Shown here: one piece after another, positions 48,231 to 61,400 of the stretch | How the letters are laid out: each line of letters starts with the position of its first letter | Numbering within the stretch: the stretch's first letter is position 1 | DNA from: Siphonodentalium dalli | Lineage: Eukaryota; Mollusca; Scaphopoda; Gadilida; Siphonodentaliidae | Direction of reading: 5' to 3' | DNA: 64,000 nucleotides | Assembly (NCBI GenBank): GCA_032622095.1 | Contig: CP136063.1 | Span: 275,089,426-275,153,425, forward strand | Translations under genes and position numbers: made by a program | The notes under the pieces: model-generated | The model's input: the letters and a program-made list of their open reading frames with translations, nothing else | Told to the model about the DNA's origin: nothing | The model's database searches: none

Positions 48231-49624
48231 TCACTGGCTACGATCTTGGCATCCACACTGTATCTAGTTGACATTTTTTTATCATAACGGACCATAATTG
48301 CCACAGATTATGGTCCATCTCAGTTCCGTCTCAAAGTTCTGCCCATTTCCTTTCAATAAATATGGCCAAAATCACAAAAAAGGTTCTCGGCAAAATTACA
48401 TACTTTAAAATGAATTTGTCATGCCCCATACATAACTGGGACAACCAGAATAGTACATGTAGTTGTCAGTTAATTAACTAACACGTATAATAACAAAGTG
48501 AGTCACAATTTTCTACCTTTTCGGATAACGCACAGAATAATGTTCGGGGTATATGTAAAAAATTACATTTTACAAATTTGGTTGCCATTTTGGAAGCCAT
48601 CTTGAGCAATTTGGTCTATAAACACTGTAGTGTGACACATTTAAGATAGACCAAAACATTAAACACCTTTCAATCCAAAGATAGTTACATTTTACCTGAC
48701 AAAATGGTCCAAACCTGAAAAGTGAATTTTTGCCGATATTTATGTAAAGGTTTTGAGAGAAAAGTCCAATATTTTTATTGATGTGAGTAGTGACAATAGT
48801 AATAGTTAACCATGGTGCATCAGATATGTTAGTATTCAATGTATAGAATGCAGAATAGCCAATTTTATACAGTAACCACAACTTATAAGCGATTGCAGGA
48901 CACGCTGGGGTAATATTTAACATTTTCCATATTTTGGCGGCCATATTGGCAGCCATTTTGAGCCAAAGTAAGAATTTTGGTTCGAGTGAGTTGGAATATT
49001 CATAGGTAATGATGAACATCACTTACATTAAAAAGTTCTGTTCATTTCTTGTTGAAATATGGCTAGAATTCCAACTGTGATTTTTTGTGAAATTTTATAC
49101 CGCATTCTGTAAAATCGGATTTTTGAGGGATGGGAGGGGTTATGACCCCAGTAATTGCATATTTAATTGCTTCAATGATCAGTTAATATATAAAACACAA
49201 AATAAAGTTGCATTACTCAACCAGTTTCATGCAGCATGAATTGATCTAGAAGATATTTATGAAAAAATGTAATATTTTCTACTTCCGGCGGCCATTTTGG
49301 CGGCCATATTTGATGGTGAGTTTCAATTTTGGCCCAAAAAGTATCATTATGTCTTAGCTTCACGAAAATATATACATTTGTATACATTTTACTAGATTTT
49401 CCCGCTATAAGTTGCACAAAACTGACTTAGGGTCTGGTCTGAAAAACGGCGGTCATGATGGACGCCATCCTGTCTGGAGTCTACACGGCTACTTTTTTTT
49501 CTTGTTAACATTGCTTGAAAGTTGAAGGACATAATAAGGAACAAAATTAGTGGGGTGAAGTTAAGTCCCAGGGGGGTGCAAGGGTACCCCTATTAGCTCC
49601 CGGACTAAATAATTATATGCTATT

Positions 49625-50010
49625 TCAATACCTATCAGGGTTTGTCCGAGGACAAAGCACAACTAACCAGTTAATGTACTAGAGTTATTACATACCCTGT
49701 GTCAGGCCCTCGATGAGAAGTTAAAGACGTCGGCAATGTATTTATTGTTTGTTTGTTGCTTTTTTTGCGATAGTTCGAAAGCGTTTGAGAGAGTCTGGTA
49801 AAGGGGATGCAACTCAAACTGGAACAGCCCGGAAACATCCACAGTTTGTTTAACAATTATCTCTCCAAGAGATCACAAGCAATGATAGTGGATAACTCAT
49901 TTTCTAATTACCACAGTGTTCCCAACAGGTGTTTCCCAGGGATATATGATTGGACCTATCTTATTTCTGAGATATATCAAATACCTGGCACCGATCATGC
50001 ATTGTAGATA
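49625..50010 (+). pseudogene. Short decayed LINE RT fragment, copy A
   Basis: Across three frames one can read GFVRGQSTTNQL (RT entry motif), LELLHTLCQALDEKLKTSAM, then DSSKAFERVW at about 49,769 (motif A), NNYLSKRSQAMIVDNSFSN, and GVSQGYMIGPILFLRYI (motif B). Frameshifts separate the pieces and a TAA follows the motif A block. It is a piece of a jockey/CR1-like element starting about 25 bp right of FB2. An almost identical copy is at 61.0-61.4 kb. Confidence 0.75.
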
Positions 50011-51880
50011 AAGCAAAAGCAATGGTGTGTAAACTCACTCACTCGAATGATTGTTTGGATCTTGAAATTGACGAGCGCGATACAGGGCAGACAGTCGTAA
50101 ATATCTTTGAGTATCTATACAATCAATTTTGTATTGTAATATCCACGTCAATGATATTTGCAGTCGATTGGCAAATCAGACTGTCACGACATGTAATATG
50201 GTCGTCATGCGGTTAGACCCGGAATACAGTGGTAAAGAATTATGCCGTTGTGGTCTCTAAATATGCGGACTGGTTTGCAGTATTTCAACATCCAAAATCC
50301 GCTGCGATCCGCTATGGGGAAAAATCCCAATTACGTCCAAAGTGGCCGTAGGTACCTGAAAATGCTTAATTTCTTCGGTAGGTGCACCAATTGATACCAA
50401 ATTAGTAATAAATTGAAATATACGCAACGAATATATAGTCGTAAACGATATATGTAGAATGTCTGTCCAAAATAGACAAAATGGAATGAAATTTACATTT
50501 TATTAAAAATTGAATAACAAGTCCTATAAAAACACACATATATTCCAAGTGTACCCAGAAGAGTGGTTGATTGTAGGGCGATAGATAAATGTATTTATGA
50601 TCAGATACGTGCGTATTTTCACTTATGTATCCCACGAGATAGCAGACAAAAGCATAGTATCATACAATGCTTAAGTCTGGACTTTTCGGCGCAAACGTCA
50701 CAGTTTTATTTGTGTTGTTTTTTCTTGAATTGTGTGATTATGATAATTAAACAGTTATGTGGGATTTAACAAGGATGTGCTGAGTCTGTGACCATTTCAG
50801 AAGCAGACATATATGTACCCAGAGCAGACTCACGATGTGACCTATCATCGTTTACTTCGATACCTAGAATATCAAACCTTTAAAAATGCACTGCTATAAA
50901 ACAGTATGAGAGATATTCGTAGAGTACTGGGTAACATGTGTATGTCATATTGTCCTTTCCAACGTTTTAATCATAGCTGCCGCCGATCAAGTGATGAAAC
51001 ACGAACATTTCGATGTTATCACAAGAATGCAATTTATGAAAACACAAAGGACATCCATAAACAATCTGTAAACTGGACAAAATTTCCAAGATAGTCTGTG
51101 GCAGAAACTGTGATTATAGTTGGAAATTACATTTCGTTATATTCACCAATGCCACATATACGCGAAAGGTACTACGTTTTCCACAACCGCATCGCCGTGT
51201 TTACCCCGTCCCCATAATGTTACATATATCTGATGTACACAATACCATAAATACCAACATTGGGTGACAACGCTGAAATAACAACTTTCAACGCTGATAT
51301 TTAGCACAAGTATGTGGATCATATTTGTAAGATATGTTCAAACAACAATATAGTGAATATACTGAAAACGAATATTGACCATTGTGTGGTAACATATTCC
51401 GGTTGTAAAGTGCCGACTGAAGGAATTTGAACAAAATGGTCAACTGAGACATTGGTTTGGTAGCAGCATGTAAATTAGTCTTAGATACAATACACCGTCT
51501 CCTTAATCTGTGTTATTTCTAAATTATAACCTACAACTAAGTCCATCGGTGCCTTTACAGCTCAGCTCACCCAACGTGTATTTGTGGTAATACATATATG
51601 AAGACGTAAACAATTATTCTTCAGCTGTCCTTTGTATGCAGAATCCAAATGTTGCATGTGGGCATGGTTGTGTGAATTATAATGTCGACATAATCTCTGA
51701 ATAAGATCTCCTGTTTGTTTAATAATCGCACTACAATGAATCGATGAATATCCGCATTTCAGAGAAATTCAAACTTTTATCTCTTTGACAGACCGTTTCT
51801 CACAATACTCATATCATATGTTTTTTCTCTGTCCCTTAATGCGAGACCATAGACACAGCAGCATACATGCACACATATCA
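50011..51880. other. No gene recognised; duplicated downstream
   Basis: The sequence recurs almost unchanged at about 61,400-63,560. It includes the unoccupied TTAA (50,967-50,970) that is filled by a MITE in the other copy. Short open frames are conserved between the copies only because the duplication is recent. Confidence 0.5.
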
Positions 51881-52108
51881 TCAACAATACTTCAGGAAGA
51901 TGATGCACCTCGGTCGATAATTTGATCCAACGTATCCGGGACACCGTTCTTCGATCACAGCCATGTCATAATACTTTCTGAATCTATGTCCTACATGTAT
52001 TAGTAGTTGAAATCCAGGGATATGAGTTCTGATAAGTTCGACAACATGTGAGTCGACTCCGTGTCCACACACCTGGCTGGGGTCAATACTATGATGCGTT
52101 TTCATTAC
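51881..52108 (-). CDS. Candidate exon, unknown function, copy A
   Basis: Minus-strand frame after a GTTGTGTCAG acceptor. It reads VMKTHHSIDPSQVCGHGVD, SHVVELIRTHIPGFQLLIHV, KYYDMAVIEERCPGYVGSN and ends LKYC before a TGA. Composition is protein-like with three Cys. The second copy has a stop in the middle, at 63,676. No family was recognised. Confidence 0.28.
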   Translation of the reverse strand, partial: VMKTHHSIDPSQVCGHGVDSHVVELIRTHIPGFQLLIHVGHRFRKYYDMAVIEERCPGYVGSNYRPRCIIFLKYC

Positions 52109-52635
52109 CTGACACAACATTATTTGAAATTTCACAACAATAGGTTGAAATTGTTCTCGTATAGATTTTCCAACAATTTATTAGTGGGAAATGTATTGGT
52201 TTTAGACCAATATTTGCATATTTTCCTACAAAACTTTGGATTGAAATGTTGAAATTAGAAATTAGAAATGTTCCAACCTTGTGGGTGTGTCAGGATGCAA
52301 ATTTAACAATTTGAAAGCATATAAGCTTCATGTTCATATTTCAAATTTTCTCCGTGGCCAGTCAAAAAAACTGATAACCAAATCAGATTAAGAAAACCAA
52401 ATCTGACGGGGTGAATTTGACTGGAATTAGACCATTATATATTAGTATTTGCAATTTGCATGTTCAGATCTCAATATTTTATTACACATGGTCGGCGCAT
52501 GTAGTGGATTCTGTTGTTCCCTGGGCCGGATGTGAGGGGAAATCAAAGCCCAATGGGGTTTGTGCAAATGAAGTGAGTTGCCGCCAAACCCTATATGTCA
52601 TCATCACTGATAAACGTTGGTGATTTATATCAGGA
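52109..52635. other. No gene recognised
   Basis: The left part (to about 52,320) is still inside the segment duplicated at 58.1-64.0 kb. The rest leads into the 29-bp minisatellite. The 52,411-52,623 plus-strand frame has no recognisable features. Confidence 0.4.
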
Positions 52636-54123
52636 CACGGAGTGTCCATATGCTGGTGGGTCCTGCTGAATTGCTATGATGCTGGTGGGTCCTACTGGAT
52701 TGCTATGATGCTGGTGAGTCCTACTGAATTGCTATGATGCTGGTGGGTCCTGCTGAATTGCTATGATGCTGGTGGGTCCTACTGACTTGCTATGATGCTG
52801 GTGGGTCCTGCTGAAGTGCTATAATGCTGGTGGGTCCTGCTGAATTGCCACGATGCTGGTGGGTCCTACTGAATTGCTATGATGCTGGTGGGTCCTACTG
52901 AATTGCTATGATGCTGGTGGGTCCTGCTGAATTGCTATGCTGCTGGTGGGTCCTGCTGAATTGCTATGATGCTGGTGGGTCCTGATGAATTGTTATGATG
53001 CTGGTGGGTCCTGTTGAATTGCTATGGTGCTGGTGGGTCCTGTTGAATTGCTATGATGCTGGTGGGTCCTGCTGAATTGCTATGGTTCTAGTGGGTCCTG
53101 TTGAATTGATATGATGCTGGTGGGTCCTAATGAATCGATATGATGCTGGTGGGTCCTACTGAATTGCTATGATGCTGGTGGGTCCTACTGAAGTGCTATG
53201 ATGCTGGTGGGTCCTGCTGAATTGCTATGATGATGGTGGGTCCTACTGAATTGCTATGATGCTGGTGGGTCCTACCGAATTGCTATGATGCTGGTGGGTC
53301 CTGCTGAATTGTTATGATGCTGGTGTGTCCTGTTGAATTGATATGATGCTGGTGGGTCCTGCTGAATTGCTAGGATGCTGGCGGATCCTACTGAATTGAT
53401 ATGATGCTGGTGGGTCCTACTGAATTGCTATGATGCTGGTGGGTCCTGTTGAATTGCTATGATGCTGGTGGGTCCTACTGACTTGCTATTATGCTGGTGG
53501 GTCCTACTGAATTGCTGTGATGTTGGTGTGTCCTGCAGAATTGATATGATGTTGGTGGGTCCTGATGAATTGTTATGATGCTGGTGGGCCCTGTTGAATT
53601 GCTATGATGCTGGTTGGTCCTACTGAATTGTTATGACGCTGGTGGGTCCCACTGAATTGCTATGATGCTGGTGGGTCCTGCTGAATTGCTATGATGCTGG
53701 TGGGTCCTGCTTAATTGCTATGCTGGTGGGTCCTGATGCATTGTTATGATGCTGGTGTGTCCTGTTGAATTGCTATGATGCTGGTGGGTCCTACTAACTT
53801 GCTATTATGCTGGTGGGTCCTACTGAATTGCTGTGATGTTGGTGGGTCCTGCAGAATTGCTATGATGTTGGTGGGTCCTGATGAATTGTTATGATGCTGG
53901 TGGGCCCTGTTGAATTGCTATGATGCTGGTTGGTCCTACTGAATTGTTATGACGCTGGTGGGTCCCACTGAATTGCTATGATGCTGGTTGGTCCTGCTGA
54001 ATTGCTATGATGCTGGTGGGTCCTGCTTAATTGCTATGCTGGTGGGTCCTGATGCATTTTTATGATGCTGGTGTGTCCTGTTGAATTGCTATGATGCTGG
54101 TGGGTCCTACTGAATTGATATGA
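52636..54123. repeat. 29-bp minisatellite, about 51 units, with higher-order structure
   Basis: The unit contains GATGCTGGTGGGTCCT followed by ACTGAATTGCTAT, total 29 bp, with substitutions at a few recurrent positions. A block of 11 units including one shortened unit repeats with a 315-bp offset (landmark CTTGCTATTATGC at about 53,482 and 53,797). The array ends abruptly at 54,124, where the FB1 duplicate begins. Confidence 0.95.
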
Positions 54124-56070
54124 TTGACATTCGGAAGTCGTATATTATGGTTTCACCTTAAACTGGTTGCAAAACAATTTTTTCAGTGGGAATAAGTACT
54201 TTAACCTAACTAATTTCATAGTCTCAATATTCAAAGTTGGCTAAAATCCATTTTTTATGGTCTCGTATTTTAAAAACTAGAAAAATGAAGGTATTTCTTT
54301 TTGTTTTAGTAATTTCCTCTCTAGATTGTGCACAAATATTATATCTTTAGGCATCTATGATTGAGGAGACTAAACATATTCTCAAACAAATGTGTTCCAT
54401 TGCATACACTTTGCCTAATTTGCCTGTGATCCAGAACGGGCGTGATGAGATAGCATATTTGAGGTCATAAAAATAAATAAATGTATATCCATATTCCCTG
54501 TATTTTTCATAATCACTTTAGTGTTCATGGTTACCAAAAACATGGTGTATAAAATCAACTTATGACCCTATGAATCTTTAAGTATTGACTCTTTTCTAAA
54601 AATGCCATGTTGTGGCGTTTTTGTCCATTTTAAAAGCGTGTATGTATAAACAGTAAACACAATGTGCCTTTAATGTGTAGAATCATTTAATCTTTCCTCC
54701 TAAGACACTTTATTGTTGAAATAATAGTATTATATTTGTCAATGATTTTAACTCACTTTTCTGGAAACTGACCCGATATTTGAACATCGGAAAATATGGG
54801 GAAGGTGAAATCGTATTGACACAATCTCATAAAATATGAATCTTGAGGCATCAAACATTACTAACACCAGCTCCTAAAAACCTTGTTCATTCATATAGAG
54901 TTACTGCTTCCTGTTTTGATGTTAATAATAGAGTTACGATCCTTTTTGTAGCAACTCGATGGCGAAATATCAGGATTTTCTATATATTAAACATACCCAT
55001 ACAATTCTAAATAAACCTCCACAAAAGTACTAATCTAAACAAACTGGAAACAACCCTTTTTCTCCAATGACTAGAATATGGTGACAAAGCCATAGCCTTT
55101 TGTGATTTCACCTACCCCATTATCAACGTTCAAAGTTGGAGTCAGTTTCTTGAAATACAGCAACTTGATTGGCATAACCAATGTAATCCTATGTTTTTCA
55201 ACACTACGTGTTTTAGGATGAACTTTCAAATGATTGTACACATTAAACACCATTGTGTCCATTGGTGCTTACTATTTGTGCACACACACACAATTTTAAA
55301 ATTGACAAAAAAGGGTCCAAAAATGGCATTTAAAAACAATAATTAATACGAATGATTCATACGGCCATAAGTTGATTTGGGCACAAAAATGTTTAGCAAT
55401 TCCAGCACAATGTATTTAGCCTAGTGTACTCAAGAGGTTACGAGGGATACATGGCATATGGATATCAACTTATTGAGTTGTGTGACCTCAAATATAGTAT
55501 TTTATCACACCAGTGCTGTGTCACAAGTCCATACAATGGAACATTTTGTATAGAATAATTTTTCTTGTCGATCATATATGCGTAAAGTAATTTTTGTGTG
55601 CAGCATCTGGAGAGGGAATTAAGAAAACAACAAGATACCCCTTCATTGTTTTCTAGTTTTTAATGTATTTTAGCTCATTCTTAGAAATTGAGGCTCCAAC
55701 ATTAGACAAACTCAAAATAGTCAATATATCTGGGAACTGTTTTCTGTTCTGTAATCAGCGCTCTACTCTCTATAAAATGAAAGGACTTGTGAAATGGAGT
55801 TTTGTTATAAACATTCTTTAAAAGACATAAATTGATTATTTAACCAAATTTTGAAACATTATATCACAAAATTGATCAATGTCGCCTTTCTTGTTCCTTT
55901 TTTATTTTAGTGTGTTGTTTATAATGGGTTAATAGACTTAATCCTGCTAAGAGACTACATTTCAAATAGTTAGAAGTGTTTGGCACTTTTTCTCATAAAT
56001 GCGCTTGACTATAAACGACCTTATTTGTAAGCTTGGTGTTGGGCAATCATGGGAATAGTTCTTATTTTCT
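54124..56070. repeat. Foldback element FB1, second copy
   Basis: Near-identical to the 21.4-23.3 kb unit, with the same two diverged inverted arms. The left edge coincides with the end of the 29-bp minisatellite. Confidence 0.75.
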
Positions 56071-56934
56071 TCTCGTTCGAAGACTCTGCAGTAGATTTAA
56101 TCGATTCTGTGGAGAACACAGGTTACTTGCAATCCCATGCGGAACCCGTTTACATGTGAGTATTAGCTTTTTGGTGCACCACATATAGACATACCAAGCC
56201 AACGTTGCCCGAGAAGTAATGGTGTAATCGATTTCCAAGCAGGCCCACAAGTTTGAACAATGAGAATAGAGATCTACTAACAAGACACGAATAGATATGA
56301 GGTTCACTTCGACACCGACCCCATATTGAGAAAGTTTGTGGTTCAATATGGCGTCGATAGACACCATCTTGTGTTTTTCCTGCGGAACTCAGTTGCCTCA
56401 ATGATATTTACGGAATATGTTGATGCCAAAGAAATATACGGAACGACACGAAATAGAACGACATGAATGTGTTAATAGGTTGTTGATAGGACACGGGTGT
56501 CAGTGCGGAAGGATATAACGAGGGAGCCGCCTCGAGAACTATATATCCTTCCGTGAAGACACAAGTGCCGTATCGACAAACTCATCAACACGTGTCGTTC
56601 TCGGTCCAAGAATCCGTAAATTTTGAATAACATGTTTTTGTTTCGGTCTTTTAATTCAGAGACAATAACCCATTCAGCGACATTCGACGAGATGTAAGAA
56701 GCCTGTGTATTATATACTCACGCATGTGGCCATAACATACACTTTGAAAAGGACGCTACGTAAAAAAACCTATACATTAAATTGTATTTTTATATCACGG
56801 TGTAATCAAATCTGCTAGAGAGTGTTCCTGTATCTATGATAACGTAAGTGAAACAATCAATATAACTGATAAGAATATATCCCACGGCTATGTACATATT
56901 CTATTACTTATGACAAGTCATACTACATTTATAA

Positions 56935-58085
56935 CCCAACTAATTGAATTTATCCATGAAATTTCTGAAAATTTTAATAAAGGTACACAAACTGACATTA
57001 TAGTTATGGACTTCTCCAAAGCATTTGATAAAGTCCCCCATGACAGATTAATATACAAAATAAAGTATTATGATATCAATCAGCAGACCACGGATTGGGT
57101 CTCAAACTTTCTATCTAACCGTACTTAATCTTTTCTCCTGGAAGGATATAAATATTCTAACATACCAGTCACCGCTGTGGTACCACAAGGATTTATCATA
57201 GGCCCCAATCATCTTTCTCCTGTACCTAACGGGTTTAATTAAAACCTAAAACACAGCACCTTACTACTATTTGCAGATGACAGTCTAATTTATCGCTCCA
57301 TTCGCAATACCAACGACCTGACCAAGCTGCAAATTGACATCGACAACGCAGCCAAATGGGAGAGTGACTGGCTCGTGGCTTTCCATTCCAGTAAATGTAA
57401 CTTGTTACGTGTAGCGAGAAAACAAACCCCAGTTGACTCTACATACCTCCTGAACGGGCACTCACTTGAGAAAATATCACCTGTCAAGTATCTAGGCGTT
57501 ACTATCCAAAGTGACCTGAGATGGGATGAACACGTAAAAAACACTGCATCCAAAGCCAACAAAATCCTTGGTTTCCTAAAACGTAATTTAAAAATCCCAA
57601 ACCGCACCATCAAAGAACGAGCATACTCAGCACTAATACGACTTAAAACGAATACTCAACCACCATCTGGGACCCACACAACGAGATCAAATCAGCATGT
57701 TAGAATCGTCCAAAGAAAAGCAGCCCGATATATAATCAATTGCTACCACTACACCAGCTCGGTAACCAACATGCTCAGTGAAGTAAAATTGCCAAAAAAT
57801 TGAAGAGCGCCGAACTCAAACCAAACTAACTGTATTCTCCAAATAATCAAAAAGGAACTTTTAACATAACCTAATAAAATCCTAATCCCCAAAGCGACTA
57901 CTTTAAGATACAACGACGAACAGAAGCTAACATTCCACACAATATCTTCCAACATAGACGCACACTACTATTCTTTCTTCCCCAGAACCATAGCAGAATT
58001 TAACCTATTACTAGCAGCATTAACCTTACTACCCAACTGTAAAATCTTCAAATATATAAACTGACATCATCCAGTCACTGATTGC
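56935..58085 (+). pseudogene. Decayed LINE reverse transcriptase, copy B
   Basis: Carries the same motifs (SKAFDKVPHDRL, FADDS, KYLGVTIQSDLRWDEH) and the same frameshifts as the 26.4-27.5 kb copy, so decay preceded duplication. It has an extra TAA near 57,125, where the other copy has CCA. It is truncated on the right by the junction with FB2-derived sequence. Confidence 0.85.
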
Positions 58086-58101
58086 GAGGCGCAAGCTACG
58101 C

Positions 58102-60985
58102 ATACTCCTAAACATGACCCATAACCATATCGTCAATCATTTTATATCCATTAAGCTCACTAATGGCCATAAGATTATCCCCTGTATACCTATTCTCCAC
58201 ACAAATGGTCAAATAGACAATCAATATATATATCAACACCACAACAATGACCATAAAGTCACTCCGGGTATACATATGCACCTCACCAATGGCCATATAG
58301 CAACTCGCTTCATACACATACCATCACCCATGGCACCTGGTATACTGCTTCACCTGACCTATGGACACTCCGTGTGTACCTATTCAAAACATTCATACAT
58401 GATCATGGTCAATCCTTGTATACATATTCACCTCAACATTGGCCATGTCACTCCCTGTATCCCTATTTGTCACACCGTAGTCGAATAGCCACTCAAGATA
58501 TACTAATACACCCCAGCCATGTCAGTACAGTCACTCCATGTATGCATATGCACTTCACCCATGGTCATATAGCCACTCGCTATATACACATACCCGTCGC
58601 CCATGAAAATATAGCAACATGTGTGTATATCCGTATAACATACACATGACCATACCGCCACGAGTCACCAAACAGGAACACCAGGAATACTCATACGCCT
58701 GACACATGCCCATTTAGTCACCCCCTGTATAGATATTCATTACATTTATGATCATACAGTCACTACTTGTATACCTACACCATTGACCATAGGTCACTAC
58801 CTGTATACATATTCGACACACATAGTCATATAACCACTCGATATACATATCCAGCCCACCCTAGACCATATATTCACTCCATGTATACATGTAAACCTCA
58901 CCAATGGCCATTCAGCCCTTCCATATATATACAACGATCCGCACACACGACCACTCATACCATCCATACTTGCATATACACCTCACACGACAATTCAGCA
59001 ATTCACTGTATAATCATATACGCCATCCATGATAATACAGCTAATCCCTATACATCCACCAATGATAATACATCCACGAGATATATAAATATACACCCCA
59101 CCCGTTACCACAAGGACACTCCCTATATACCCACACGCTCGATAATGTCCACCCAATTACTCCAGGTATTCATATTCAATCATGACCGTACAGTCATTCC
59201 ATGTGTACCTATACACATTACCCGTAACCATAAAATCACTCCCTATTTATCCACACACCCCATCCATGATCATACAGACAACACATGTACATCCCTCCCA
59301 TGACCCTACAGTCACTCCATATATACATAATCAACACATAGATGACCATGTATCTATATCCATACATCACACCAATGCCCATACAGGCACACCGGGTGCA
59401 CCCGTGCGGGATATACACAACCATACACCATACAGTCACTTCATACATACCGATTCACCTCACACCTGACCATGACCTCTCTCTGTATACATATGCATCT
59501 TACCATGGACAACCCACTCATAACCTTATAGTTACTCATTGTATACATATTCACATCAGTCATGACATACAATAACTCCCTGCATACCTATTCACCTCAC
59601 CTATGATCATAGAGTAACTCACTGGCTACGATCTTGGCATCCACACTGTATCTAGTTGACATTTTTTTTTATCATAATGGACCATAATAGCCACAGATTA
59701 TGGTCCATCTCAGTTCCGTCTCACAGTTCTGCCCATTTCCTTTCAATAAATATGGCCAAAATCACAAAAAAGGTTCTCGGCAAAATTACATACTTTAAAA
59801 TGAATTTGTCATGCCCCATACATAACTGGGACAATCAGAATAGTACATGAAGTTGTCAGTTAATTAACTAACACGTATAATAACAAAGTGAGTCACAATT
59901 TTCTACCTTTTCGGATAACGCACAGAATAATGTTCGGGGTATATGTAAAAATTAACATTTTACAAATTTGGTTGCCATTTTGGAAGCCATCTTGAGCAAT
60001 TTGGTCTATAAACACTGTAGTGTGACACATTTAAGATAGACCAAAACAATAAACACCTTTCAATCCAAAGATAGATACATTTTACCTGAAAAAATGGTCC
60101 AAACCTGAAAAGTTAATTTTTGCCGATATTTATGTAAAGGTTTTGAGACAAAAGTCCAATATTTTTATTGATGTGAGTAGTGACAATAGTAATAGTTAAC
60201 CATGGTGCATCAGATATGTTAGTATTCAATGTATAGAATAGCCAATTTTATACAGTAACCACAACTTATAAGCGATTGCAGGACACGCTGGGGTAATATT
60301 TAACATTTTCCATATTTTGGCGGCCATATTGGCAGCCATTTTGAGCCAAAGTAAGAATTTTGGTTCCAGTGAGTTGGAATATTCATAGGTAATGATGAAC
60401 ATCACTTACATTAAAAAGTTCTGTTCATTTCTTGTTGAAATATGCCTAGAATTCCAACTGTGATTTTTTGTGAAATTTTATACCGCATTCTGTAAAATCG
60501 GATTTTTGAGGGATGGGAGGGGTTATGACCCCAGTAATTGCATGTTTAATTGCTTCAATGATCAGTTAATATATAAAACACAAAATAAAGTTGCATTACT
60601 CAACCAGTTTCATGCAGCATGAATTGATCTAGAAGATATTTATGAAAAAATGTAATATTTTCTACTTCCGGCGGCCATTTTGGCGGCCATATTGGATGGT
60701 GAGTTTCAATTTTGGCCCAAAAAGTTTCATTATGTTTTAGCTTCACGAAAATATATACATTTGTATACATTTTACAAGATTTTCCCGCTATAAGTTGCAC
60801 AAAACTGACTTAGGGTCTGGTCTGAAAAACGGCGGTCATGATGGACGCCATCCTGTCTGGAGTCTACACGGCTACTTTTTTTTCTTGTTAACATTGCTTA
60901 AAAGTTGAAGGACATAATAAGGAACAAAATTAGTTGGGTGAAGTTAAGTCCCAGGGGGGGTGCAATGGTACCCCTATTAGCTCCC
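58102..60985. mobile_element. FB2 right half, orphan copy
   Basis: It begins inside the tandem interior, so the left arm and the apex hairpin are absent. The arm ends with TAGCTCCC at 60,978-60,985, as in the complete copy. Confidence 0.8.
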
Positions 60986-61014
60986 GGACTAAATAATGAT
61001 ATGCTATTTCAATA

Positions 61015-61400
61015 CCTATCAGGGTTTGTCCGAGGACAAAGCTCAACTAACCAGTTAATGTACTAGAGTTATTACACATCCTGTGTCAGGCCCTCGATGA
61101 GAAGTTAAAGACGTCGGCAATGTATTTATTGTTTGTTTGTTGCTTCTTTTTTTTTGCGATAGTTCGAAAGCGTTTGAGAGAGTCTGGTAAAGGGGATGCA
61201 ACTCAAACTGGAACAGCCCGGAAACATCCACAGTTTGTTTAACAATTATCTCTCCAAGAGATCACAAGCAATGATAGTGGATAACTCATTTTCTAATTAC
61301 CACAGTGTTCCCAACAGGTGTTTCCCAGGGATATATGATTGGACCTATCTTATTTCTGAGATATATCAAATACCTGGCACCGATCATGTATTGTAGATAA
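61015..61400 (+). pseudogene. Short decayed LINE RT fragment, copy B
   Basis: Same broken motifs as at 49.6-50.0 kb (DSSKAFERVW, NNYLSKRSQAMIVDN, GVSQGYMIGPILF) with the same frameshifts. Both copies therefore descend from one already-decayed fragment. Confidence 0.75.

Larger units (their letters stand above)
44421..49601. mobile_element. Giant foldback element FB2, about 5.2 kb
   Basis: The left arm (44,421 to about 45,850) is the inverse of about 48,235-49,601. The arms are similar but clearly diverged. Outer landmarks are GGGAGCTA (44,421-44,428) against TAGCTCCC (49,594-49,601), CCCTTGCACCCCC and TGGGACTTAACTTCACCCC. Inside the arms lie degenerate tandem repeats in opposite orientation on each side (45,860-46,464 and 46,576-48,230). 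The apex is a perfect 19-bp stem, TGTGGCTATCGCTTTCCAC at 46,465-46,483 with its complement at 46,557-46,575. No transposase-like frame and no sure target-site duplication were seen, so the exact ends are uncertain. Confidence 0.8.
54124..58101. repeat. Recent duplicate of 21,396-27,554 lacking two segments
   Basis: Alignment by eye is nearly base for base: 54,124-56,099 to 21,396-23,373, then 56,100-56,617 to 24,977-25,477, then the rest to 26,078-27,554. The Harbinger-like element and the 596-bp segment are missing here. Near 56,351-56,377 about 26 extra bases are present. The right edge (GCAAGCTACGCA) switches without a gap into the FB2 interior. Confidence 0.93.

Noticed and set aside
48570-49022. 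150-codon minus-strand frame in the FB2 right arm, with a similar frame in the left arm (45,225-45,449), suggesting a conserved element protein
   Set aside because: Comparing the two arms codon by codon, most differences change the amino acid (about 18 against 3 silent by eye). That is the neutral pattern rather than selection on a protein.
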